Positions 1-6,385 of a stretch of 8,468 nt of DNA are shown in pieces. Positions within the stretch are counted from its first letter, which is position 1. The number at the start of each line of letters is the position of its first letter. A model generated the notes under the pieces. It was not told the DNA's origin and made no database searches. It saw only the letters and a program-made list of their open reading frames with translations. Position numbers and translations under genes: made by a program. Source of the DNA: Kiritimatiellia bacterium (GTDB lineage Bacteria; Verrucomicrobiota; Kiritimatiellia; RFP12; UBA1067); assembly GCA_017385345.1 (NCBI GenBank), contig JAFNRY010000072.1:1-8468 (forward strand), read 5' to 3'.

Positions 1-28
1 ATTTAAACAAAATTATATGTCTACTCAT
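1..28 (-). CDS. 5' end of a leftward gene of unknown function (partial)
   Basis: Only nine codons are visible before the window ends; they read MSRHIILFK, so no function can be assigned. The start is chosen because a good ribosome binding site, AGGAAG (minus strand, 41 to 36), lies 7 nt before the ATG at 28. The upstream region also has the same layout as the other genes here, with a 26-bp dyad site (55-80) 26 nt before the start. That is exactly the gap between site D and the glf start at the other end of the window. By context it is probably a polysaccharide gene, but this is inference. No strong promoter sits directly next to its site in the present orientation. Confidence 0.5.
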
Positions 29-54
29 GCGCACGCTTCCTCTCTCTGGCGTCT

Positions 55-80
55 GGCAGGGAAAGTGGACTTTCCCGGCC
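55..80 (-). repeat. 26-bp dyad site A (candidate serine-recombinase crossover site)
   Basis: On the minus strand the inner half is GGCCGGGAAAGT, the centre is CC and the outer half is ACTTTCCCTGCC. The outer half reverse-complemented matches the inner half at 11 of 12 positions, so this is the most symmetric of the four copies. Together with copy B (326-351, plus) it forms outward-facing inverted repeats around a 245-bp segment. Two 12-bp arms around a 2-bp core is the format of Hin/Gin crossover sites. That it is a crossover site is inferred, since a regulatory operator would also be a palindrome. Confidence 0.7.
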
Positions 81-100
81 AGTTTTGGTCGAGCGAAACA

Positions 101-150
101 ATTCGTCGTGTAAAAAGAGCATATTATGCGAAAAAGATAATAAAACATGA
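101..150 (-). promoter_or_regulatory. Conserved distal end block of the A-B segment, with TATGCT box
   Basis: Read on the minus strand, this block has CATG, a T/A-rich stretch, TTTTTCGCATAATATGC and then CTCTTTTT. The TATGCT (123 to 118) ends 38 bp before site A. The region upstream of site D (8206-8260, plus) has the same order and spacing, with TATACT. It could be a weak -10 element, as no convincing -35 is seen, or an accessory binding site for the recombinase. Confidence 0.35.
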
Positions 151-192
151 ATAAAGAGAGTGGAAATGTGCCCATCCCTGCAAATAAAGCTT

Positions 193-218
193 GAGTGGAT
201 CGGGCATCCTGCCTGTTG
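193..218 (+). repeat. Conserved upstream element, copy in the A-B segment
   Basis: The sequence contains GAGTGGATCGGGCATCCTG followed by CCTGTTG. The counterpart on the minus strand at 7557-7532 reads AAGTGGAACGGGCATCCTG and then TCTGTTG, so only about three positions differ. In both segments it lies about 106-108 bp upstream of the TATAAT box. A weaker relative (GAGTGGAAATGTGCCCATCC) lies just upstream at about 157-176. It may be an activator site or a recombinational enhancer; neither role can be shown from sequence. Confidence 0.5.
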
Positions 219-270
219 CTGAAGATATTTTTGCCATCTAAAACGGATAAGATGCACGTTTTGCTTGTGT

Positions 271-312
271 TTTTACGATGCGCGACTGGTTTGGCTATAG
301 ATTTGGTATAAT
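271..312 (+). promoter_or_regulatory. Extended -10 promoter for the 364-5943 operon
   Basis: TGGTATAAT at 304-312 is a perfect extended -10 box. No good -35 lies 16-18 bp upstream (GACTGG is the best), which fits an extended -10 or activator-dependent promoter. The same box and its flanks, including TTTTTACGATGCGCG upstream, occur in reverse at 7436-7480 ahead of the leftward glycosyltransferase. Transcription would start near 319, so site B would lie in the 5' leader. Confidence 0.7.
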
Positions 313-325
313 AGGTGTCAAGGTT

Positions 326-351
326 GGCCGAGAAAGTCCGCTTTTTCCGCC
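326..351 (+). repeat. 26-bp dyad site B (candidate serine-recombinase crossover site)
   Basis: The inner half is GGCCGAGAAAGT, the centre CC and the outer half GCTTTTTCCGCC, with 9 of 12 arm positions symmetric. The outer half is identical to that of copy C, and the centre matches copy A. It lies 12 nt before the ATG at 364, the same gap as between copy C and the start at 7384. It is immediately downstream of the promoter at 304-312. Confidence 0.7.
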
Positions 352-363
352 GGTATCGGGGAG

Positions 364-1500
364 ATGAAGAGCAGAGAAGTGCAAGGTTCGCGAGAGATCA
401 AGGTTTCGGTCGTCATACCGGTTTACAATGTTGCGCCATATTTGAGGCAGTGTCTCGATTCTGTCGTGAACCAGACACTGCGCGACGTTGAAATCATTTG
501 CGTGGATGACGGTTCGACCGATGAATCGCCGGCGATTCTTGCCGAATATGCGGCGAAGGACCCGCGTGTCAAAGTCATTTCCCGCGAACACACCAACGCC
601 GGCGCCGCGCGCAACGCCGGCATGTCCGTCGCGACGGGCGAGTATCTCGGCTTCGTGGATTCCGACGACTGGTGCGACTTGACGCTCTTCGAAAAGGCGT
701 ACGCCAAAGCCAAAGCGCACGACGCGGATACGGTCATATGGCGGTACATGACGTACGACATGCGGACAGGCAGGGACGGTTCGCAGAATGCCTTCCCGAG
801 GGCGGTACGGGATATGAAGGGTGCGTTCGGCGCGGCGGATTTGCGCAGCGGAGTATTCACGGCGTTCAACCAGGCGCCGTGGAATCGCATTGTGAGAACA
901 TCGCTGATACGCGGCAAGAGCATCGCCTTTCAGGAGATCGAGAGGTCCAATGACGTCGTGTTCGGATGTCTGGCGACGGTCGAATCGGAGCGAATGGTGG
1001 TTATCGACGAACCGTTGTACCATTACCGCACAGGAATGGCGTCGAATCTGCAGGCGAACAATCATCGGACGCCACGTTCCGTATTCGAGGCGTGGAAACG
1101 TCTGGGGGCGGAGTTGCTGAAAAGGGGAAAGGATGGTAGTTTCGCCGTAGGATTCGCGACCGCAGCGTCGAATTCGCTGTTTTACACGCTCAATAGCATA
1201 AAGAACGTAGAGGCGTATCAGGAGCTCTGGCGGCTGCTCAAGGAGTTGTATCTTTCGGAACCTCCGTTTTCGGAATTGAAGACGGGCAACGTATTGAACG
1301 AGCAGACAAGGGTTGCCATCGAACATCTGAGGCGGGCGAGTACGCCGCTGGAGTATCTGGTTCTCCAGTCTTCATACAGACAGGAGATATTCTCCAGGGT
1401 TTTCTGGGAGAAAGAGGCTGCGCTCAGGAGGCTCGAGAACGCGGAGCGCGCGTTGGAAGAGACGAAGCGCAACCGGAACGGAGCGCCGGATGGAATGTAA
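364..1500 (+). CDS. Glycosyltransferase family 2 (GT-A fold)
   Basis: This 378-residue protein is a probable cytoplasmic inverting glycosyltransferase that moves a sugar from a nucleotide-sugar donor onto a growing surface glycan. The GT2 core starts at residue 13 with VSVVIPVYN. ICVDDGSTD contains the nucleotide-binding acidic residues (DDG 48-50), and FVDSDDW (DSDD 99-102) is the metal-binding DxD region. The N-terminal core resembles the GT2 modules at 1490-4153 and 6386-7384. The C-terminus (about 345-378) is charged and probably a short coiled coil. There are no membrane segments. A purine-rich GGGGAG touches the ATG with no spacer, so the true start could be slightly downstream. It is the first gene of an overlapping operon, behind a promoter and site B. 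Donor and acceptor cannot be predicted. Confidence 0.92.
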   Translation: MKSREVQGSREIKVSVVIPVYNVAPYLRQCLDSVVNQTLRDVEIICVDDGSTDESPAILAEYAAKDPRVKVISREHTNAGAARNAGMSVATGEYLGFVDSDDWCDLTLFEKAYAKAKAHDADTVIWRYMTYDMRTGRDGSQNAFPRAVRDMKGAFGAADLRSGVFTAFNQAPWNRIVRTSLIRGKSIAFQEIERSNDVVFGCLATVESERMVVIDEPLYHYRTGMASNLQANNHRTPRSVFEAWKRLGAELLKRGKDGSFAVGFATAASNSLFYTLNSIKNVEAYQELWRLLKELYLSEPPFSELKTGNVLNEQTRVAIEHLRRASTPLEYLVLQSSYRQEIFSRVFWEKEAALRRLENAERALEETKRNRNGAPDGM

Positions 1501-4153
1501 GGCGATGAAACGGGTGCGGGGGCTGGTGAAGCAATTCCTGCCTTTCGGTTGCATGCGCAGATTCGTGAACCGGAAGTACCATGTCGATATGGGGCCGAAG
1601 AAAGGACCGGTTTGGGGGCTCGTATGCGAGTTTCTGCCGTTCTATTTCATGCAGGACCGTGAAATCATGCGGTCTATCGGCGAAGCCGCTCCGCCTTCGC
1701 AAAAGCAAAAAATCCGCGACAAGGCAGCCGGGCAATTCGAAAAATCCGCGAAGGCGATTTCCGGCGGCGATCACGAGATGATTCTCGATAGAATTGTGAA
1801 CAAGGCCTGGATGGTCGCTTCTGGCGACAATTATCAATGCGTCACATGGGTCATGGAGAAAGTTGTTATTTATTCCATGGCATTCCCCGGCGAGGATACG
1901 CTGGGCAAGCTATCGGCCGTATTGCACTGGACGAAACTGAGGCGCTACATCGAAATGGCTGGCGCGCACGACGGTTTTCTGTACCGGGCGCTGGGTTCCA
2001 TATACAATCATGCCGTCGATGACGGTTTTCTCGAGAAGCTGCAGATGAAAACGGAGGCGACGCCGGAATTGACGTTCATCGTTCCGGTTTACAATGCCGA
2101 AGCATATCTTGTGGACTGTCTGGAGTCGCTGCGCCGCCAGAGCGAGTACAACATTGAGATAATATGCGTTGACGATGGATCGGTCGACGGGTCGGCCGAG
2201 ATACTGGATGGTTATGCCGCAGCGGATTCAAGGTTCAGAGTCGTGCACCAGAAGAATTCCGGCGTGAGTTCCGCGCGCAACCGGGGTTTGGATATGGCAA
2301 GGGGCCGCTACGTGGCGTTCGTCGATGGCGACGACCGGGTGGAGCTCGATCTGGCCCAGACCGCGATAGACACATTCGAGGCGAAAGACCTGGACATCTT
2401 CTTTTTTGATTTTCGCTGTTTCGACACCCGGAACCGTAAGGTTCTATATGCCTATTGGAGCATATGCAATCATGTCGGCGACTGGATATTTGAAAAGGTG
2501 TTTTCGTTTGACGAGCTCCCGGTGTGGAGGTTCAGCGTCTCCGCCAGTTTTTCAGTAATCAGACGATCGGTGATTGAGACTCCGCGGTTGCGGTTCGAAC
2601 CGGTGAAACTTGGAGAGGACGCGCTTTTCATGTACAGCCTGATTCCGAGGATCAAAAGGGCGTGGTGCAGCAGGCGCGTCAAATACTATTACCGGAAAGG
2701 CAATCCGATGTCTGCGGTGGCGAGGCTGTCGGGAAACAGCGTCACGGTTGACGCCGTGCGGTCGAGAATCGAGTATCTCGAGCGCGAAGCGGCGCTGTTT
2801 AGGGACTTGTACCTCGGAAGGCATCCGGAAAAATACGTGGACGCCTGCGCCGATCGAATGGCCATAGATTTCAAGTACCATGTACGGACTTCTTCCGAAG
2901 TGCGGGATTGGTTCTACGCCTCGCCTTACAAGAAATGGTTCAGATTCGAGTTGCCGGATACGCCGCCGGAAACTGTCGTGGACAAGGCCGAACTGCATTC
3001 CATCGAGGCGGCGAGAAAGTCCTGCGAGCAGGATATGTATGTCGTCGCCGGCCAGATAAAAGGCTTGAACGTCGATCCGATCGATTCGTGGACGTTTTTC
3101 CGGTGGCTTCAGGATCACGGGATTCCTTCAAGATATCTGGTGTGGTCGAAAAGCAGATTCGCGGAGCGGTTGCGCGCGAAAGAGATGACTAAGGACGTGA
3201 TTTTCACCAAGACGGACTGCCGCGGCGACGAACTCCTCGAGTACGCCGACATCTTCGCACGGGCCCGCGCGGTCGTGGTCGAATGGCAATTCCACACCTA
3301 TATGGATCGATGGCTGCGGGAACTGCCGGGCTGCAGGTACGTGTTTCTGCAGCACGGCGTGATCGGGACCTGTCTCACGGAACCTGTCCGGGCGGTGTTT
3401 CACGGCGTATTCAACGACTGCAACGTATCGTCGGAAAGAGAGAGGGCGCTGATCGACGGACCGGGCGTGGCGCCCGGCGAAAGCGAGCTTTTCATCGGCG
3501 GACTCCCCCGTTACGACCTGCTGAGAAAGGTCCGTCCGCACAGGACGGGAGAGCCGTTCACGGTATTGGTGATGTTCACCTGGAGAGAAAGCCTGAACAA
3601 AGGCGGAGAATATATCAAAGCGTCGGCCTACTGGCAGGGACTGACGGCGCTGCTTTCGGAAAAGAACAGAAAGAAGCTGGCGGAGTCCGGCGTTGAATTG
3701 CATGTGGCGTTGCATCACAGCCTGATGGACCATGTGCACGGAATAGAATTGGGCGACGGAGTGTCGATCGTCGGACAGGAAGAGATTTCAAACGAAATAC
3801 GCAATGCCGACGGCCTGGTTACGGACTTCTCGAGCGTCTCCTGCGATTTCATGTTCCAGCACAAGCCGACGGTGTTTTGGATTCCCGACGCCGACGACCC
3901 GTTGCTGGACCGCGCCAACCACCAGGACGGCGGGAAAGTGGATTCCGCGCTGTCGTTGCAGCGCAATTTCTACAATATATGCAGCTCTCCGGCGGACGTT
4001 GTCGCCCGGCTCGAACATTATGCCGCCGATGGCTTCCGTCTCGAGCCGGACAAGGCGGCTGTCGCAGACACCTATTTCGATCGCGGCTGCCCATCATTTT
4101 CGCAGCGTGTGTACGAGCGTATCGAGGAACGGTTGAAGAGGGACACCAGATGA
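1490..4153 (+). CDS. Bifunctional GT2 glycosyltransferase / TagF-like glycerophosphotransferase
   Basis: This 887-residue fusion probably both adds a sugar and adds or polymerises a glycerol-phosphate-like unit at the cytoplasmic membrane face. Residues 1-188 are a helical region I do not recognise. It has an internal near-repeat: GLVKQFLPFGCM (11-22) and GLVCEFLPFYFM (43-54). A GT2 module follows: FIVPVYN (196-202), DDG 228-230 and DGDD 279-282. The C-terminal half has CDP-glycerol glycerophosphotransferase (TagB/TagF) signatures: QHGVIG 621-626, GLPRYD 671-676 and TDFSSVSCDFM 778-788. The ATG at 1490 overlaps the upstream stop and has GGAG (1480-1483) 6 nt ahead; an in-frame ATG at 1505 is the alternative. 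Similar two-domain proteins make capsules and teichoic-acid-like polymers. The transferred unit is inferred, because TagF-like domains can use related CDP-polyols. Confidence 0.88.
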   Translation: MECKAMKRVRGLVKQFLPFGCMRRFVNRKYHVDMGPKKGPVWGLVCEFLPFYFMQDREIMRSIGEAAPPSQKQKIRDKAAGQFEKSAKAISGGDHEMILDRIVNKAWMVASGDNYQCVTWVMEKVVIYSMAFPGEDTLGKLSAVLHWTKLRRYIEMAGAHDGFLYRALGSIYNHAVDDGFLEKLQMKTEATPELTFIVPVYNAEAYLVDCLESLRRQSEYNIEIICVDDGSVDGSAEILDGYAAADSRFRVVHQKNSGVSSARNRGLDMARGRYVAFVDGDDRVELDLAQTAIDTFEAKDLDIFFFDFRCFDTRNRKVLYAYWSICNHVGDWIFEKVFSFDELPVWRFSVSASFSVIRRSVIETPRLRFEPVKLGEDALFMYSLIPRIKRAWCSRRVKYYYRKGNPMSAVARLSGNSVTVDAVRSRIEYLEREAALFRDLYLGRHPEKYVDACADRMAIDFKYHVRTSSEVRDWFYASPYKKWFRFELPDTPPETVVDKAELHSIEAARKSCEQDMYVVAGQIKGLNVDPIDSWTFFRWLQDHGIPSRYLVWSKSRFAERLRAKEMTKDVIFTKTDCRGDELLEYADIFARARAVVVEWQFHTYMDRWLRELPGCRYVFLQHGVIGTCLTEPVRAVFHGVFNDCNVSSERERALIDGPGVAPGESELFIGGLPRYDLLRKVRPHRTGEPFTVLVMFTWRESLNKGGEYIKASAYWQGLTALLSEKNRKKLAESGVELHVALHHSLMDHVHGIELGDGVSIVGQEEISNEIRNADGLVTDFSSVSCDFMFQHKPTVFWIPDADDPLLDRANHQDGGKVDSALSLQRNFYNICSSPADVVARLEHYAADGFRLEPDKAAVADTYFDRGCPSFSQRVYERIEERLKRDTR

Positions 4154-5943
4154 ATTATGTGCTGTTGTGTTTCGCCGCGCTGGTCGTTGCCGGGATTCGT
4201 TTCCGTCCCCGCCCGGCCGGTGGGGAGTACATTGATGCGGATTCCACAATGCCGGTGAAAGGGGCTTTCATTCTGCTGGTGTTCATGTCGCATTTTATCG
4301 CGTACATACCGCGGATTCCGGAATGCGACGGGCGCTATCTCGCGGTACGGGGTTTTCTCGGCCAGATGATCGTGGTTCCGTTTCTTTTCTATTCGGGATA
4401 CGGAGTTTGCGAATCGATACGGCGGAAAGGAGAATCCTATCTGCGTTCTTTTCCGGTACGCAGGATACTGAAGGTGGCCGTCCAGTTCGCAATTGCGGTT
4501 TCCATCTACGTGTTGGCCGCGCCCTTGACCGGACTGACGTTGCAGCCCGGCCAGATCATGCTGGCGTTTCTCGGATGGACAAGCGCCGGGAACAGCAACT
4601 GGTATGTCTTTTCGATTGTTCTGTTGTATGCGTTGACTTGGATATCGTTCATCTCGATCGATCGCAAGGACGATCCCAGATGTTTCGGTTCGCTGGCGAT
4701 ATTGAGCGGTCTCACATTGCTGTTGATAGACGTGTTGTCCTATTGCAGGCCGGACTACGTGTACAACACCCTGTTCGCCTACGTTGCCGGCTGCTGGTTC
4801 TCCGTGTCGCGCCGGGAACTGCAGAAGTTTGTCTCGTCGCCGGTCGCCTATGCGCTGGCGCTGGCGGCAGGCGCGGTCGCGTTCTGCATGCTGAGGATGG
4901 AATGGCGGTCGACCGCCGTCTGCGAAACCGCGGCGGTGGTGTTCGCGTTGGTTTTGGCCGCGGCTTCGATGAGGATAAGGTTGAGCAGTCCGGTGCTTTC
5001 GTTTTGCGGGAGGCACCTTTTTGGAATATACGTGTTCCAACGCCTGCCAATGTGGGTTTTCAAGGGAACGGCGATCGCTTCCAACAGATATGTGTATTTT
5101 CTATCGTGTCTTGGCGCAACGATAGCGATCAGTGTTGTTTTCGACATGGCGTTTTCCCGGCTGTGGAAGATCGCGGCATCCCGGTTTCGGACGAGGAAGT
5201 CGCTCCCGGCTGGATCGGGCGACAACCGGGCTGTGGCCGAAGTTTCGGGGACGAAGATTGCGGAAAACGGGAAAAAGCCTTTGTACGTAAAGCCCGCCGG
5301 GCGCGAATGGAACGGTTGGAGCATCATGGACGACAGGAAGCTGACGGTGGATATGATATGTTCGCTTGGCGGCGACTGCATCGCCGCAAGCCAGCAGAAA
5401 CTCAGGGGGTTGCGTCCATATGCGTTGCCGTTCGATTGGTGTTTTGCGGACGGCGAGACGGCTGTGGTGAATCTCGCCCGCCAGTTGCGCTGCCGTTTCG
5501 CGGGGATGGCGCTCAAGGAGAACCTCAGGCCGATACAGGGGATAAAGAACGGATACAAGGATATTGCGACAGGCTACAATTTCATCCACCATTTCAAAAG
5601 CGCGATCGAAGAACCCGGGGAATATGAACGTTTCCGGGAGGTGTTCGACAGACGGGTCAACCGGCTTGTGGAGGGAATCGAACGTTCGAGCGAAATACTG
5701 TTTATAGTCAGTCGCGTGTACAGGCTGCATACCGGGTGTTTGCGGGAATTCGGCAAAGTCTGTCATGAGCTGTGGCCCGGGAAACGATTCCATTTCATAT
5801 TGGCGACATATAATTCGAACGAATCCGTTGTCCAACACGATGGAGAGATGATGGTCGTGAGAATCGCCAGAGACCGTACGAGCTACGATGTGAAGGAAAA
5901 GGTCTTCGAGTGGTCTTTCCTTGACAATGTGAAACTTCGCTGA
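4150..5943 (+). CDS. Membrane acyltransferase (acyltransferase-3) fused to a DUF1796 domain
   Basis: This 597-residue protein starts at an ATGA overlap with the previous stop, behind GAGG (4138-4141) at a normal distance. A longer in-frame ORF upstream lies wholly inside the TagF domain and is rejected as start. Residues 1-345 have about ten hydrophobic segments, as in acyltransferase-3 (OafA/WecH-like) enzymes that O-acetylate or otherwise acylate glycans. VKGAFILLVFMSHF (36-49) carries the likely catalytic His48. After a polar linker (about 346-392), residues 400-597 match DUF1796, annotated as putative papain-like cysteine peptidase: SLGGDC (Cys410), PFDW (427-430), NFIHHF (His480/481) and FDRRVNRL. 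The DUF1796 role is unknown, but it recurs in polysaccharide loci. An internal ATG at 5326 with GGAG nearby could give a separate C-terminal product. Confidence 0.85.
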   Translation: MNYVLLCFAALVVAGIRFRPRPAGGEYIDADSTMPVKGAFILLVFMSHFIAYIPRIPECDGRYLAVRGFLGQMIVVPFLFYSGYGVCESIRRKGESYLRSFPVRRILKVAVQFAIAVSIYVLAAPLTGLTLQPGQIMLAFLGWTSAGNSNWYVFSIVLLYALTWISFISIDRKDDPRCFGSLAILSGLTLLLIDVLSYCRPDYVYNTLFAYVAGCWFSVSRRELQKFVSSPVAYALALAAGAVAFCMLRMEWRSTAVCETAAVVFALVLAAASMRIRLSSPVLSFCGRHLFGIYVFQRLPMWVFKGTAIASNRYVYFLSCLGATIAISVVFDMAFSRLWKIAASRFRTRKSLPAGSGDNRAVAEVSGTKIAENGKKPLYVKPAGREWNGWSIMDDRKLTVDMICSLGGDCIAASQQKLRGLRPYALPFDWCFADGETAVVNLARQLRCRFAGMALKENLRPIQGIKNGYKDIATGYNFIHHFKSAIEEPGEYERFREVFDRRVNRLVEGIERSSEILFIVSRVYRLHTGCLREFGKVCHELWPGKRFHFILATYNSNESVVQHDGEMMVVRIARDRTSYDVKEKVFEWSFLDNVKLR

Positions 5944-6032
5944 TGATGTCGATGCCGCGTCTTTTCGCCGTCAACCGGATTTACAGAGTCGTGCGGCGTC
6001 TGCACGTTTTAAAAGGACGTCCGGGGTTCTGA
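5943..6032 (+). CDS. Short coupled ORF, possibly a truncated gene tail
   Basis: The stop of the acyltransferase fusion overlaps an ATG (TGATG), opening a 29-codon frame that begins MMSMPRLFAVNRIYRV and ends KGRPGF. It is rich in arginine and has no strong ribosome binding site of its own. It may be a translationally coupled small protein, the surviving C-terminus of a deleted polysaccharide gene, or chance. I do not recognise it. Confidence 0.2.
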   Translation: MMSMPRLFAVNRIYRVVRRLHVLKGRPGF

Positions 6033-6050
6033 AAAAGGATGATTGGCGTT

Positions 6051-6085
6051 CTGACGCGGAATCAAGTTATTTGAAATCGCGTCAG
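6051..6085. repeat. Perfect 8-bp inverted repeat in the gap after the operon
   Basis: CTGACGCG (6051-6058) and CGCGTCAG (6078-6085) are perfect complements. Inside them TCAA and TTGA extend the symmetry. The 3' side has only TTT, so a standard intrinsic terminator is not convincing. It could be a weak bidirectional terminator between the operon and the opposing genes, or an operator for the broken ATPase gene. Confidence 0.4.
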
Positions 6086-6152
6086 TTTGCTGTTGCGCGA
6101 CAACATAAGTTTGCGGCAGAATATGTAGCGTGTAGCGTGAAAGGAGAAATCG

Positions 6153-6349
6153 ATGGCCAATCCGTTCAGATACGGGCTTGAGGTTCTCTTGAAGCAGTCG
6201 TTTTCTCGGAGTCGTCAACGGTCAATACGGCGTTGAAAGTCGTACGGGACGCCGGTCTTGTTGAGGGCGACGAGAGCGGATATTTCATAGGCGATCCGTT
6301 CTTCGCCGAATATATCAGAAGTCCGGCGGTTTCGGTCGGCGATGGGTGA
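6153..6349 (+). pseudogene. Internally deleted AAA-type ATPase remnant
   Basis: A well-placed AAGGAG precedes an ATG that opens MANPFRYGLEV, typical of the first residues of archaeal-type/AAA ATPases (NPFxYG). That frame stops after 27 codons at 6234-6236. In another frame, 6182-6349 reads SSTVNTALKVV, then RDAGLVEG, then GYFIGDPFFAEYIR. This matches the C-terminal winged-helix end of the same family (STV..AL..L...GLI...Y...DP....). The start and the extreme end of one gene are thus joined, with the roughly 300-residue P-loop middle missing and the frame shifted. A large internal deletion explains this best. Family assignment rests on short motifs only. Confidence 0.5.
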
Positions 6350-6385
6350 AGAGACGGGGGCGGTCCGGCTTTCCGGCGGGCGGTT

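Larger units (their letters stand above)
81..325. other. Candidate non-autonomous invertible promoter segment between sites A and B
   Basis: This 245-bp gene-free stretch is bounded by inverted 26-bp sites with identical CC centres. Its right end matches the left end of the 7423-8280 segment read in reverse: the 26-bp element, the block TTTTTACGATGCGCG and TGGTATAAT occur in the same order with almost the same spacing. Its left end resembles the right end of that segment, with CTCTTTTT and a TATRCT box about 38-39 bp from the site. It therefore looks like the recombinase-bearing segment without the gene. If inverted, its promoter would face the leftward gene at 28 instead of the operon at 364. 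Confidence 0.6.

Noticed and set aside
21..257. Minus-strand 78-codon ORF across the left intergenic region
   Set aside because: It runs through site A and the promoter segment, has no recognisable domain, and competes with the better-supported short start at 28.
3877..4149. Upstream in-frame extension of the acyltransferase gene to an ATG at 3877
   Set aside because: It lies entirely inside the conserved C-terminus of the TagF-like domain. An ATGA overlap start with a good ribosome binding site at 4150 is followed at once by a hydrophobic segment.
4323..5627. 434-codon ORF in another plus-strand frame, and the long minus-strand ORFs at 295-1326 and 4072-5040
   Set aside because: They are shadows of GC-rich real genes. 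Their translations are arginine-rich and low-complexity, without motifs, while the overlapping frames carry clear GT2 and acyltransferase signatures.
6350..6385. Hairpin CCGG-AAAG-CCGG after the leftward glycosyltransferase as a terminator
   Set aside because: The stem is only about 4 bp and no T-run follows in the direction of transcription.
5944..6385. Any intact gene, tRNA or CRISPR array in the convergent gap
   Set aside because: Only a 29-codon ORF, an 8-bp inverted repeat and the ATPase remnant are visible. There are no regularly spaced repeats and no cloverleaf-like sequence.
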